Of a stretch of DNA of 64,000 bases, positions 38,334 to 47,095 are shown piece by piece. This DNA comes from Flavobacterium saccharophilum (GTDB lineage: Bacteria > Bacteroidota > Bacteroidia > Flavobacteriales > Flavobacteriaceae): the NCBI RefSeq assembly GCF_900142735.1, contig NZ_FRBY01000001.1, positions 310,001 through 374,000 on the forward strand. Direction: 5' to 3'. The position numbers and the translations under genes were made by a program. Numbering within the stretch: position 1 is the stretch's first letter; each line of letters begins with the position of its first letter. The notes under the pieces are model-generated. The model did no database searches. It had not been told where the DNA came from and was given only the letters and a program-made list of their open reading frames with translations.

Positions 38334-38490
38334 TAAGGTTCAAAGTTGCAGAGGTTCAAAGGTACAAAGGTAAAATTCAAATGAAAATTCTACAGAAGTT
38401 AAAAAAAGAATAAGGTTTTGGAAACCTTGCAAAAAAAAGGCCCAAAGTTAAAAACTCTGAGCCTTTGCATCTTTGAACCTCTGTACCTTA
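38334..38490. repeat. Palindrome of AGGTTCAAAG words between the OmpA and reductase genes
   Basis: The left arm (38334-38373) repeats AGGTTCAAAG-like words. The right arm (38461-38490) reads CCTTTGCATCTTTGAACCTCTGTACCTT. The right arm runs into the OmpA-gene stop codon. Confidence 0.6.
38429..38468 (-). terminator. Probable terminator of the OmpA-family lipoprotein gene
   Basis: The hairpin AAAGGC(CC) / (GA)GCCTTT with a T-run on the minus strand is nested inside the larger palindrome downstream of the stop. Confidence 0.5.
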
Positions 38491-39432
38491 ATTAATGCTA
38501 TTAAGCATCTCAGCAATCTCATCTAATCTTGGAGTCAAGATGATTTCGATTCTTCGGTTTTTAGCCTTTCCTTCCGGAGTGGCGTTGCTTGCCAAAGGAG
38601 AAAATTCGCTACGACCCGCCGCTGTTAATTTTTGTTTGTTGATTTTAGTGTTTTCACTTAAAATATTTACAATTGCAGTTGCTCTTTTTGTTGATAAATC
38701 CCAGTTGTTTGCAATTGGTCCAGAACCAGCGTATGGATCGTCATCTGTATGTCCTTCAATAAGAACAGAAAGATCCGGATTGTCTCCTAATACTTTTCCT
38801 AATTCAACAACTGCTTTTCTACCTTCTACTCCAACAGCCCAACTTCCTGAATTGAAAAGCAATTTGTTTTCCATAGAAACATATACTTTTCCGTTTTTCT
38901 GTTCTACAGTCAAACCTTTTCCTTCAAAACCGTTTAGGGCTTTAGACAACGTTTCTTTCAGTTTTTTCATTGCTGCTTCTTTTGCTGCGATCATAGCTTC
39001 CAATTCATTTAGGCGACTTGCTGTTTTATCTAAACGAGCTTGTTCTTCGGCTAATTTTTTAGATTTTGCTTCTAATTGCGCTAACAATTCACGGTTTTTA
39101 GCCATATTGCTTTCTAATGCATCGTTGCTGTTTTTCTCTAATGCATTATACGAATCTTGTAAAACCTTAAATTTATTTTGAGCTGCAGCTAAATCTGCTT
39201 TTTGCTTGGCAAGATCATTCTTTGTGCTTTCTAAATCTTTGGTTAATTTATCACGATCTAATTCTAACTGATTTTTTGATTTTTGCAATTCTGCATTTTC
39301 ATCAGCAATGGAACGATTTTCTTTTTTAAGATCTGAATATTTGGATTCAAGATCGTTGTAGATTTTCTTGGATACGCATGAAGTCATAGACATCGCTACA
39401 ACTAGTAATCCGACTGAGGCCTTTTTAATCAT
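38488..39432 (-). CDS. OmpA-family outer-membrane lipoprotein with coiled coil
   Basis: 314 residues. The lipobox is MSMTSC near residue 19. A long heptad-rich coiled coil (about 25-170, rich in Lys/Glu/Ala/Leu) precedes a C-terminal OmpA/MotB peptidoglycan-binding domain (LLFNSGSWAVG..., VLIEGHTDDDPYAGSGPIANNWDLSTKRATAIVNIL, GRSEFSPLASNATPEGKAKNRRIEI). It should tether the outer membrane to peptidoglycan through the coiled-coil spacer. It appears to be a single-gene unit with a low-complexity TCAAT repeat upstream. Confidence 0.9.
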   Translation of the reverse strand: MIKKASVGLLVVAMSMTSCVSKKIYNDLESKYSDLKKENRSIADENAELQKSKNQLELDRDKLTKDLESTKNDLAKQKADLAAAQNKFKVLQDSYNALEKNSNDALESNMAKNRELLAQLEAKSKKLAEEQARLDKTASRLNELEAMIAAKEAAMKKLKETLSKALNGFEGKGLTVEQKNGKVYVSMENKLLFNSGSWAVGVEGRKAVVELGKVLGDNPDLSVLIEGHTDDDPYAGSGPIANNWDLSTKRATAIVNILSENTKINKQKLTAAGRSEFSPLASNATPEGKAKNRRIEIILTPRLDEIAEMLNSIN

Positions 39433-39471
39433 TTTATTTTCTGTTTTTATTTGGAGGGTATTAATAATTAT

Positions 39472-39596
39472 ACAATATCAAAATTCAATGTCAATTTCAA
39501 TTTCAATGTCAATTTCAATGTTAATATCAATTTCAATGTCAATTTCAATGTTAATATCAATGACAATATCAATGACAATATCAATTTTGAATTTTA
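39472..39596. repeat. TCAATK low-complexity tandem repeat
   Basis: Around 20 copies of a 6-base TCAATn unit, mostly alternating TCAATT and TCAATG with TTAATA variants, fill the gap between the OmpA and exonuclease genes. Flanking CAAAATTCA and TTTTGAATTTT sequences are weakly inverted. Confidence 0.75.
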
Positions 39597-39631
39597 AACT
39601 GCTATTCTTTCAACAAGAACAATACCAAACT

Positions 39632-40393
39632 TTAGTCAATTTCAACTAAAACAGGACAATGATCTGAGTGAACGGCGTCTGGAAGAATTACCGCACGTTT
39701 TAATCTGTGCTCCATAGAATCGCTTACCAAATTGTAGTCAATACGCCAACCTTTGTTATTCCCGCGGGCTCCGGCACGGTAACTCCACCATGAATAATGA
39801 TGCGGATCTTTGTTAAAATGACGGAAACTGTCTATAAAACCAGATTTCATGAAAGCATCTAGCCAGGCACGTTCCTGAGGCAAAAATCCGGAAACGGTTT
39901 TATTACGAACCGGATCATGAATGTCGATAGCTTCGTGGCATATGTTATAATCGCCGCAAATTATCAGATTCGGAATGGTTACTTTTAATTCATTGATGTA
40001 GTTTTGAAAGTCATCCATAAACATAAATTTATGATCTAATCTTTCAATATTTGTTCCCGATGGAAGGTATAAACTCATTACAGAACAGTCGTCAAAATCG
40101 GCACGAAGGTTACGCCCCTCATAATCCATATGGTGAATACCGGTTCCGAAAACGACATTATTGGGTTTTATTTTAGAAAGTATAGCTACACCGCTATACC
40201 CTTTTTTTGTTGCGGGATAATAATATTGAAACGGATAGCCAGCGGCCGTGATATCATCGACCGGAATTTGTTCCTGGGTCGCTTTTATTTCCTGAAGGCA
40301 AATTACATCAGGGTTCGCGTGTTGCAGCCATTCGATAAAACCTTTAGTAATTGCTGCACGAATTCCGTTAACATTATAAGAAATAATTTTCAT
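39632..40393 (-). CDS. xth: Exodeoxyribonuclease III
   Basis: 253 residues from ATG 40393 (MKIISYNVNGIRAAI); a second ATG one codon upstream is equally possible. It is an endonuclease/exonuclease/phosphatase-fold AP endonuclease. Active-site motifs are NVNG, CLQEIKA (metal-binding Glu), GDYNICH, the RIDYNLVS segment and the terminal SDHCPVLVEID with the catalytic Asp-His. It repairs abasic sites and 3' blocks. It is a single gene, divergent from the acyltransferase at 40514. Confidence 0.95.
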   Translation of the reverse strand: MKIISYNVNGIRAAITKGFIEWLQHANPDVICLQEIKATQEQIPVDDITAAGYPFQYYYPATKKGYSGVAILSKIKPNNVVFGTGIHHMDYEGRNLRADFDDCSVMSLYLPSGTNIERLDHKFMFMDDFQNYINELKVTIPNLIICGDYNICHEAIDIHDPVRNKTVSGFLPQERAWLDAFMKSGFIDSFRHFNKDPHHYSWWSYRAGARGNNKGWRIDYNLVSDSMEHRLKRAVILPDAVHSDHCPVLVEID

Positions 40394-40474
40394 CACTGTA
40401 TTTTTTTTAGGATTCCAAATGTAATAAAAAAGTGGAAAGTTTGCGTTTGAATCAACGAAAAGTAGAGTTTTTTG

Positions 40475-40482
40475 TTATCTTT
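40475..40482 (+). promoter_or_regulatory. Candidate -7 box of the OlsF-like gene
   Basis: TATCTTTG with a TTTG at 40445-40448 (spacer 26, slightly long), 31 bases before the ATG. Confidence 0.4.
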
Positions 40483-40513
40483 GTTCGCTGCTCTAATAAA
40501 TTAAAAATAGTAC

Positions 40514-42316
40514 ATGGGTTTAGTTACCGCGAAAGAAGTTGCAAAGGCAATAAATGTTGATAAGTACGGAGTTTTCGGTACTTTTTCTGGCTGGATTCTT
40601 ATGAAGGTTCTTAAGATCTCTACCCTTAATAAAATTTACGATCACAATAAACACTTAGAGGATGTTCCATTTTTGAACGGTATTTTGGATGAAATGGAGA
40701 TTAAATTCGAAATTCCTGAAGAAGATTTAAAACGTTTACCTAAAGATGGCGCCTATATTACGATCTCAAATCATCCGCTTGGAGGGATTGACGGTATTTT
40801 GCTTTTGAAATTAATGCTTGAGAGAGAACCCAATTTCAAAATCATCGCCAATTTTTTATTACACCGAATTGTTCCGCTTAAAAAATACATCATGCCGGTG
40901 AATCCTTTTGAAAATCATAAGGATGCCAAATCAAGCGTAGTGGGAATCAAAGAAACTTTACGTCACTTAAGCGATGGGAAACCGTTAGGAATTTTCCCTG
41001 CCGGGGAAGTTTCGACTTATAAAGATGGGAAATTGGTCGTTGACAAACCTTGGGAAGAAGGCGCTTTGAAGTTAATCAGAAAAGCAAAAGTTCCTGTTGT
41101 ACCCATTTATTTCCACGCTAAAAACAGCAGATTATTTTATTGGCTTTCTAAAATTGATGATACTTTGCGTACAGCAAAATTGCCATCTGAATTGTTAACT
41201 CAAAAAGACCGTGTCATTAAAGTTCGTATTGGTAAACCGATCTCGGTAAACGAACAAAACGAAATTGAATCGTTTGAAGAGTATTCAGAATTCTTAAGAA
41301 AGAAAACGTATATGCTTGCCAATCCTTTTGAAAAGGACAGTAAATTAATTGATACTGCAAGTTTAAAAATACCAAAAGCACCTAAAAAAATCGTTACGCC
41401 GGCAAGTGAATCAAAAATGATTGCTGAAGTTGATGCTTTAAGAAACAGCGATTGCCGTTTGTTGCAAAGTAAAAATTACGAAGTCTTTTTTGCTACAGCT
41501 AAATCTGTTCCGAATATTCTGCATGAAATTGGTCGTCTACGCGAAATCACATTCCGTGAAGTTGGTGAAGGGACAAATGAATCTATCGATTTAGATAAAT
41601 TTGACCAATATTATCACCACATGTTTTTATGGGATGATGAAACCAAAAAAATTGCAGGTGCCTACCGTATGGGATTGGGGTCTGAAATTTATCCTAAATA
41701 CGGAATTGAAGGTTTTTACCTGAATGACTTGTTTAGATTTGAGCCAGAATTGCATGATATGATGCACAAATCGATCGAAATGGGTCGTGCTTTTATCATC
41801 AAAGATTATCAGCAAAAACCAATGCCTTTGTTCTTATTATGGAAAGGAATTATTCATACGACTCTACGTTATCCTGAGCATAAATACTTGTTAGGTGGTG
41901 TGAGTATCAGTAATCAATTCTCTGATTTCTCTAAATCATTGATGATTGAGTTTATGAAGTCAAATTATTACGATCCTTATATTGCGCAATACATTCATCC
42001 GAAAAAAGCATATAAAGTAAAACTGAAAGATGCTGATAAAGACTTTATTTTTGATGAAGCCGAATCGGACTTAAATAAATTTGATAAAATCATTGACGAA
42101 TTAGAACCAGGAAATTTACGTTTGCCTGTTTTAATTAAGAAATACATCAAGCAAAATGCGCGTGTTGTGGCTTTCAACGTCGATCCTTTATTCAACAATG
42201 CAATTGACGGTTTAATGTACATTAGAATAGCCGATATTCCAGAAAGCACAATGAAACCTGTTATTGAAGAATTTCAAATAGAATTAGAACGCAAATTATC
42301 TGAGAAAGAAGATTAA
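40514..42316 (+). CDS. olsF: Bifunctional acyltransferase, OlsF-like (aminolipid synthesis)
   Basis: 600 residues in two enzyme halves. The N-terminal half is a PlsC-type O-acyltransferase with the NHxxxxD motif (SNHPLGGIDG, near residue 92) and FPAGEVSTYKDGK replacing FPEGTRS. The C-terminal half (about 310-520) resembles the OlsB N-acyltransferase (LREITFREVGEGTNES, FYLNDLFRFE, SIEMGRAFI). This architecture matches OlsF, which makes ornithine lipids in a single protein. Glycine lipids are also made in Bacteroidota, so the head group is not certain. It is a single gene ending in a strong bidirectional terminator. Confidence 0.8.
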   Translation: MGLVTAKEVAKAINVDKYGVFGTFSGWILMKVLKISTLNKIYDHNKHLEDVPFLNGILDEMEIKFEIPEEDLKRLPKDGAYITISNHPLGGIDGILLLKLMLEREPNFKIIANFLLHRIVPLKKYIMPVNPFENHKDAKSSVVGIKETLRHLSDGKPLGIFPAGEVSTYKDGKLVVDKPWEEGALKLIRKAKVPVVPIYFHAKNSRLFYWLSKIDDTLRTAKLPSELLTQKDRVIKVRIGKPISVNEQNEIESFEEYSEFLRKKTYMLANPFEKDSKLIDTASLKIPKAPKKIVTPASESKMIAEVDALRNSDCRLLQSKNYEVFFATAKSVPNILHEIGRLREITFREVGEGTNESIDLDKFDQYYHHMFLWDDETKKIAGAYRMGLGSEIYPKYGIEGFYLNDLFRFEPELHDMMHKSIEMGRAFIIKDYQQKPMPLFLLWKGIIHTTLRYPEHKYLLGGVSISNQFSDFSKSLMIEFMKSNYYDPYIAQYIHPKKAYKVKLKDADKDFIFDEAESDLNKFDKIIDELEPGNLRLPVLIKKYIKQNARVVAFNVDPLFNNAIDGLMYIRIADIPESTMKPVIEEFQIELERKLSEKED

Positions 42317-42336
42317 TTGCAAATTGATATAAAAAG

Positions 42337-42370
42337 AAAATCCCGTTAGTAAAGTACTAACGGGATTTTT
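42337..42370. terminator. Bidirectional terminator
   Basis: The stem AAATCCCGTTAGTA / TACTAACGGGATTT is followed by T6. It lies between the plus-strand acyltransferase and minus-strand TM2 genes. Confidence 0.88.
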
Positions 42371-42376
42371 TATGTT

Positions 42377-42640
42377 TTAAAACCAGGGTTTTCTACCCAC
42401 CTGATACGTTTGGTAAAAATCTTCATCCGATTTTGTCAGGTAAATAATTCCTTCTATTAGACCAATTACGGCACCGACTCCGCAAAGAAGCGTTAAAAGA
42501 ATCTGAATAACTCCTTCTTTGGTATAACCTAATATAAACTTATGAATTCCTAAATATCCAAGAACTATAGCTAAAACACCCGCTAGTACTTTTTTATTTT
42601 CTGGCTTGGGAGCTCCAAACTCTGATTGTGTATTTTCCAT
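42377..42640 (-). CDS. TM2-domain membrane protein, copy 2
   Basis: 87 residues. After a short polar N-terminus, NKKVLAGVLAIVLGYLGIHKFILGYTKEGVIQI is a TM2-domain signature (two helices joined by a short turn with GxHKFxLG). The tail LTKSDEDFYQTYQVGRKPWF is shared with its neighbour at 42722-43000. The two are about 70 percent identical and clearly a tandem duplication. Function unknown; inner-membrane location expected. Confidence 0.88.
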   Translation of the reverse strand: MENTQSEFGAPKPENKKVLAGVLAIVLGYLGIHKFILGYTKEGVIQILLTLLCGVGAVIGLIEGIIYLTKSDEDFYQTYQVGRKPWF

Positions 42641-42681
42641 ATTCTTTAATTTTAGATTTGAAATTAATTATTTTAAAAAAA

Positions 42682-42716
42682 AGAAATCCCATCCGCCGCG
42701 ACGAATGGGATTTTTT
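42682..42716 (-). terminator. Terminator between the TM2 gene copies
   Basis: The stem AAATCCCAT / ATGGGATTT with T6 follows the upstream TM2 copy. The shared flank TTTTTTATGTTTTA after each copy suggests it was duplicated together with the gene. Confidence 0.75.
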
Positions 42717-42721
42717 ATGTT

Positions 42722-43000
42722 TTAGAACCAGCCTTTTTTCCCAACCTGATAGGTTTGATAAAAATCTTCGTCTGATTTTGTCAGGTAAATAATTCCTTCT
42801 ATAAACCCAATTATACCACCTAGTCCACAAGTAACAATACTAATTACTAATTGAATAATTCCTTCCTGAGTATAACCTAGTATAAATTTATGAATTCCTA
42901 AATATCCAAAAACTAAAGCTAAAACGCCTGCTAATACTTTTTTATTTTCTTGTCTTGGTGCGGCTGGAGTATTCCAAGCCTCTGGTTTTGTAGTTTCCAT
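42722..43000 (-). CDS. TM2-domain membrane protein, copy 1
   Basis: 92 residues with the same TM2 layout as the downstream copy: NKKVLAGVLALVFGYLGIHKFILGYTQEGIIQ, second helix VISIVTCGLGGIIGFIEGIIYL and tail SDEDFYQTYQVGKKGWF. A Pro/Ala-rich N-terminus (WNTPAAPRQ) distinguishes it. It starts 18 bases after the DUF805 gene on the same strand, so the pair is probably transcribed with it. The role is unknown; TM2 proteins in bacteria are largely uncharacterised. Confidence 0.88.
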   Translation of the reverse strand: METTKPEAWNTPAAPRQENKKVLAGVLALVFGYLGIHKFILGYTQEGIIQLVISIVTCGLGGIIGFIEGIIYLTKSDEDFYQTYQVGKKGWF

Positions 43001-43018
43001 CTTTTATTATATTATTAT

Positions 43019-43444
43019 TTATTGTAATTCAACGTTTCCGATTTCGTTCATTTCTTCAAACTCATTTTTAGGATCTGCTCCATAATCATTTGCTCCATAA
43101 TCTCCTTCTGTACACATTAGTACCAACATCCAAATTCCTCCAACAAATGGTATAAAAGAAACTAAATAATACCAACCGCTTTTTCCTGTATCATGCAACC
43201 TTCTAACAACAACTGCCAGATAAGGAATAATCATAAGTAGTAAATAAAAAACAAAAAGACCATAAGCTATAAAGAAGCCATTTTCAGGGCTATCGAAAAT
43301 TAAGCCTATTAACGATCCAATCATTACAAAACCAATAAAAATTAAAAACTGCGCAAGCATAAAGTACCAGTATTCGCTTCTTCTAGCTCTTCCGCTAAAA
43401 TTTCCATAGTTTTTAAAAACTACTTTTTTGTACCATTCAATCAT
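43019..43444 (-). CDS. DUF805 family membrane protein
   Basis: 141 residues. It opens with WYKKVVFKNYGNFSGRARRSEYWYFMLAQ, the DUF805 N-terminal signature, followed by three to four hydrophobic helices and VVVRRLHDTGKSGWYYLVSFIPFVGGIW, another family hallmark. The C-terminus is acidic (GDYGANDYGADPKNEFEE). Function unknown; inner-membrane protein. It is first in a small minus-strand cluster with two TM2 proteins. Confidence 0.9.
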   Translation of the reverse strand: MIEWYKKVVFKNYGNFSGRARRSEYWYFMLAQFLIFIGFVMIGSLIGLIFDSPENGFFIAYGLFVFYLLLMIIPYLAVVVRRLHDTGKSGWYYLVSFIPFVGGIWMLVLMCTEGDYGANDYGADPKNEFEEMNEIGNVELQ

Positions 43445-43658
43445 TATTTATAAAATTAGTTAGTTAATCCTACTCTGTTTAGGATTTTCGGCTGCTCCTG
43501 TCCAAAAATTTTGTTAAAAATTTTCCGAACAATATTAGAAAAAAATAATCTTAAAAACTAATTCTGAATGTTACTTTTAAAGAAAAGCCTTGTTATTAAA
43601 AACTAAATTGATATTACAGAAAAAACACAACTCTTTAAGCCTTAGCTACATTGCATTA

Positions 43659-44603
43659 TTAAGCATAAACTGCCTTAATTTTGTCTACAATAACCTGCGC
43701 CAATCTTTCATGACTTTCAAAAGTCCAGCCTGCAATATGCGGCGTTAACAAAACATTTTTGGCTAGTAATAAATATTGAAAAGCTTCCGGAGTGTTTTTA
43801 TCCTGAAAAAGTGTTTCAAAAGATAACTTCTCATACTCCAAAACATCCAAACCTGCTCCCAGAATCTTTTTAGACTTCATGGCTTCAACTAAATCTGCTG
43901 TAACGATATTTTTACCACGTGAAGTATTAATGACCCAAAATGGCTTTGCAAATGCGTTTATAAAATCTGCGTTTACCATTTTGTCTGTTTCTGGTGTCCA
44001 TGGAAGATGTAAACTCAAAACATCTGCCCTTTTTTGTAATTCTGCCAGCGAAACTTGTTTGGCATTTTCATCACCAATGTTTTCTAAAATATCATGAAAT
44101 AAAACAGCAACGTCAAAACCACGAAGTTTTTTGGCAAATGCTTTCCCCATATTTCCATAACCAATAATACCGACTGTTTTTCCGTCAAGTTCATGTCCGC
44201 GATTGCTTTCACGATTCCAGTGTCCGGCTCTTATTTCGGCGTCAGCCTGATTCAAATTATTGAAAAGTGATAAAATTACACCCAAAGAATGTTCTGCAAC
44301 AGCGTTGCGATTACCTTCCGGAGCAGCAATTAAGTGGATTCCTTTTGCCTCTGCATAATCACAATCGATACTTTCTAAACCCGCGCCAACTCTGGCAATA
44401 AACTGTAAATTGGTTCCTTTATCTAAAAACGTTTTATCAATTTTAAAACGGCTTCTAATTACGATTCCGTTATACTCGTGAATTTTTGCCTCGATCTCTT
44501 CTTTCGAAGATTTGAAGTCGGCATGGTTTTCAAAACCCGCTTCTTCAAGTTGTTGCCAAAGGATTGGATTGTTGCTGTCGATATGTAGAATTTTTGTGCT
44601 CAT
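43659..44603 (-). CDS. D-3-phosphoglycerate dehydrogenase-like 2-hydroxyacid dehydrogenase
   Basis: 314 residues. The NAD-binding Rossmann motif is TVGIIGYGNMGKAFA, and the catalytic Arg, Glu and His lie in INTSRGKNI, GLDVLEYEKL and LTPHIAGWT. It is the short SerA-type form without a regulatory ACT domain. It would catalyse the first step of serine synthesis, but other D-2-hydroxyacids are possible. No serC is adjacent, so the physiological substrate is open. Confidence 0.85.
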   Translation of the reverse strand: MSTKILHIDSNNPILWQQLEEAGFENHADFKSSKEEIEAKIHEYNGIVIRSRFKIDKTFLDKGTNLQFIARVGAGLESIDCDYAEAKGIHLIAAPEGNRNAVAEHSLGVILSLFNNLNQADAEIRAGHWNRESNRGHELDGKTVGIIGYGNMGKAFAKKLRGFDVAVLFHDILENIGDENAKQVSLAELQKRADVLSLHLPWTPETDKMVNADFINAFAKPFWVINTSRGKNIVTADLVEAMKSKKILGAGLDVLEYEKLSFETLFQDKNTPEAFQYLLLAKNVLLTPHIAGWTFESHERLAQVIVDKIKAVYA

Positions 44604-44654
44604 AAAATAGATTTAATAAACACAAAAATACAGCTTATTATTTATTCTTAAATA

Positions 44655-44690
44655 TTGGAAAGTTTCAAGTTTCAGGTTTCAGGCTCAAAA
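44655..44690. repeat. Single arm of GTTTCAGG words
   Basis: A degenerate tandem of GTTTCAAGTTTCAGGTTTCAGG. No matching inverted arm was found nearby, unlike the other word-built palindromes in this window. Confidence 0.5.
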
Positions 44691-44778
44691 CTTTGTCAAT
44701 TAATCTGTTGGGAGATCAATTGACACCAAACTTTAAGCCCATAGTCGTTCCAGAATTTTTTATTGCCTATATTTTTTT

Positions 44779-44786
44779 TAACTTTG
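44779..44786 (+). promoter_or_regulatory. Candidate -7 box of nhaA
   Basis: TAACTTTG matches TAnnTTTG and lies 63 bases before ATG 44849. It is inside the longer possible frame that opens at 44693, supporting the later start. Confidence 0.4.
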
Positions 44787-44848
44787 AAAATAACAACGCT
44801 GAGAATTCTACCCGATATTCATTTTTAAATCAGCAAAAATCCTCACTA

Positions 44849-45991
44849 ATGATATTGACCAAAACTTTTAAATCTTTTTTTGAAAACGAAAAATCAGGAG
44901 GGCTGTTATTGCTTTTCGTTACTATTATTTCGCTTTACCTTGCCAATTCGCCCTTTCAAACTGAATATATAGCTTTTTGGGAAAAAGATTTAGGCGGACA
45001 TTCCATCACACATTGGATTAATGACGGATTAATGACGATTTTCTTTTTGTTGATTGGTTTAGAATTAGAACGCGAAATTTACCATGGAGAATTATCGAGT
45101 ATAAAAAATGCTTCTTTGCCACTAATGGCCGCTTTAGGCGGAATGTTGGTTCCAGCCGGAATATTTTTGGCCTTAAATTTTGGAACTGCAACTCAAAACG
45201 GAGCTGGAATTCCGATGGCGACAGACATTGCCTTTGCGATTGGAATTTTGTCATTGTTAGGAAATAAAGTTCCTGCTTCGTTAAAAGTATTTCTAACGGC
45301 ACTTGCGGTTATTGACGATTTAGGCGCCATCATTGTTATTGCTATATTCTATACTACTTCAATCTCCTTTATAAACCTTGGCATTGCATTAGCGATATGG
45401 GGCTTCTTGTTTATTTTAAACAGGAAGAAAGTCAACAATATTATTCCGTATTTAGTTGGTGGTGTTTTTATGTGGTATTTTATGCTGAACTCTGGTGTTC
45501 ATGCGACCATTACTGGAGTAATTTTAGCGTTTGTGATTCCGTTTGGTGATGGTGGAGAAAAGTCAGTTTCTTATAAATTACAGCATTTTTTACATCAACC
45601 CGTTGCTTTCCTAATTTTGCCATTATTTGCTATTGCCAATACCTGCATTGCCATAGAATCTGATTGGCATGAAGGATTAAATCATCCTAATACATTTGGA
45701 ATTGTTTTAGGATTGGTCGTTGGAAAACCTTTAGGAATTCTTCTTTTTTCTTTTTTAGGAGTAAGTGCCGGCCTTTGTGCTCTTCCGAAGAAATTAAAAT
45801 GGCCTCATATTTTGGGTGCAGGAATGTTGGGTGGAATTGGTTTTACAATGTCGATTTTCATTACTATTTTGGCTTTCAAAGATCCTGAAACCATTGTTTT
45901 TTCTAAAATTGCTATTTTGATTGCTTCTGTACTTTCCGGAATTTTCGGATTTGTTTATTTGAAATATGTTTTGAAGAAGAAAAGAGCTTAA
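44849..45991 (+). CDS. nhaA: Na+/H+ antiporter NhaA
   Basis: 380 residues from ATG 44849 (MILTKTFKSFFENEKSGGLLLLF), aligning with known NhaA N-termini. The frame opens at 44693, but the extra 52 residues lack family support. Ten to twelve membrane helices are visible. The ion-binding Asp pair is in LAVIDDLGAIIVIAIFY, and GIPMATDIAFAIGIL holds the structural Asp. It exports Na+ in exchange for protons at the inner membrane. It is a single gene. Confidence 0.95.
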   Translation: MILTKTFKSFFENEKSGGLLLLFVTIISLYLANSPFQTEYIAFWEKDLGGHSITHWINDGLMTIFFLLIGLELEREIYHGELSSIKNASLPLMAALGGMLVPAGIFLALNFGTATQNGAGIPMATDIAFAIGILSLLGNKVPASLKVFLTALAVIDDLGAIIVIAIFYTTSISFINLGIALAIWGFLFILNRKKVNNIIPYLVGGVFMWYFMLNSGVHATITGVILAFVIPFGDGGEKSVSYKLQHFLHQPVAFLILPLFAIANTCIAIESDWHEGLNHPNTFGIVLGLVVGKPLGILLFSFLGVSAGLCALPKKLKWPHILGAGMLGGIGFTMSIFITILAFKDPETIVFSKIAILIASVLSGIFGFVYLKYVLKKKRA

Positions 45992-45992
45992 A

Positions 45993-46219
45993 TTCCAATA
46001 TTAAAACCCCAAATTCCAACTTTCCCGCAATATTGTTATTCCCAGACACGAGGAATCCCCGCAAGTAACTCGGCAAAGATTAATAAACTTTACGGCAAAT
46101 TCTCGCGGAGATCCTTCGTTCCAATGACAAACAATACTCATTAGGCGATTATTATAAACAAAAAATCCAAACCCCAACAAAATTGGAATTTGGAATTTAA
46201 AAAGATTGGGATTTAAATT
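45993..46219. repeat. Nested palindromic element between nhaA and proC
   Basis: The outer arms are AAATTCCAA words (45993-46023) and ATTGGAATTTGGAATTT... (46180-46218). The inner arms are TTGTTATTCCCAGACACGAGG... and ...GATCCTTCGTTCCAATGACAAACAA, imperfect reverse complements of ~45 bases. The inner part resembles the CATTG..GAGGAA..CGAAG type of bacterial repeat. It fills the gap between the convergent genes. Confidence 0.65.
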
Positions 46220-46995
46220 TATCCCTTTATTTGTTTCAAAGAAGTTTTAATCCCTTTAATCAAAGAAGAACTAAACCCATTATGTTCCATTTCATTCAAA
46301 CCGACGATTGTACAACCCTGAGGCGTCGTTACACGGTCGATTAATTGTTCCGGATGTACTTTTTCCTCTAATAACATTTTTGCAGCTCCTTTTACGGTTT
46401 GTGCTGCAATTGCCAAAGCTGTCTGTGAATCAAAACCAATTTCGATTCCTGCTTGCATTGAGGCACGTATATATCTTAAGGCATAAGCTGTTCCGCATGC
46501 TCCAAGAACTGTTGCTGCATCCATTAATTTTTCATCGATAATCGGAGCTGTTCCCAAATCTTGGAACAAATCTACAATTGGCATCGCTTCTTCACGATCT
46601 GTTTCAGGAAAAGAAATACAAGTTGCTGATTCTCCAAACTGCGCTGCTATATTGGGCATGATACGCACAACAGGATATTCGTTCTTTGTTTTGGATTGAA
46701 GCATATCCAAAGACAAACCGCTTACTGCAGATGCAATCGTTTTTCCTTTTATTACCGGTAAGATTTCAGCAAAAACAGTATCAACCTGATACGGTTTTAT
46801 AGTTAAAATCACTATATCAGCGTCCTGAATATTGTGCTTATTATCGTTAGAAACCGTGATTCCGTATTCAGTTAAATATTGAATACTGGCCGTGTTTCTT
46901 CTTGTTACTGTAACTTGGTTGTTTTTGGAGAATTTGGCAATTCCCAAGGCAATAGAAACCCCAAGATTTCCTCCTCCAATTATATGTACTTTCAT
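46219..46995 (-). CDS. proC: Pyrroline-5-carboxylate reductase
   Basis: 258 residues. The dinucleotide-binding motif is HIIGGGNLGVSIA. The C-terminal dimerisation domain shows VLGACGTAYALRYIRASMQAGIEIG and VTTPQGCTIVGLNEMEHNGF, the ProC signature. It catalyses the last step of proline synthesis with NAD(P)H. It is slightly shorter than the 265-270 residue norm. It is a single gene, convergent with nhaA. Confidence 0.92.
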   Translation of the reverse strand: MKVHIIGGGNLGVSIALGIAKFSKNNQVTVTRRNTASIQYLTEYGITVSNDNKHNIQDADIVILTIKPYQVDTVFAEILPVIKGKTIASAVSGLSLDMLQSKTKNEYPVVRIMPNIAAQFGESATCISFPETDREEAMPIVDLFQDLGTAPIIDEKLMDAATVLGACGTAYALRYIRASMQAGIEIGFDSQTALAIAAQTVKGAAKMLLEEKVHPEQLIDRVTTPQGCTIVGLNEMEHNGFSSSLIKGIKTSLKQIKG

Positions 46996-47037
46996 TGCTT
47001 ATGTATTGGCTGGTTAATAGCATCTTTTCAATTCGCA

Positions 47038-47076
47038 AATTACATAGATTTTAAGGATCTTAAATCACTGTAATCT
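47038..47076. repeat. Short palindrome of ATTACA-GATTTTAAG words
   Basis: ATTACATAGATTTTAAG and CTTAAATCACTGTAAT are imperfect inverted arms around GATC, between the mgtE stop and proC start. Confidence 0.55.
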
Positions 47077-47095
47077 ATTAATTTGTGGCAAAAAT

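Noticed and set aside
38495..39181. 228-codon open frame antisense to the OmpA-family gene
   Set aside because: It is the shadow of a Lys/Ala/Leu-rich coiled coil and OmpA domain; the sense protein has clear motifs.
39368..39649. 93-codon frame across the TCAATK array
   Set aside because: Most of its residues are translated microsatellite (SMSISI repeats); no independent support.
44693..44848. 52-residue N-terminal extension of NhaA
   Set aside because: It is not seen in the family and contains the candidate promoter box; ATG 44849 matches known NhaA starts.
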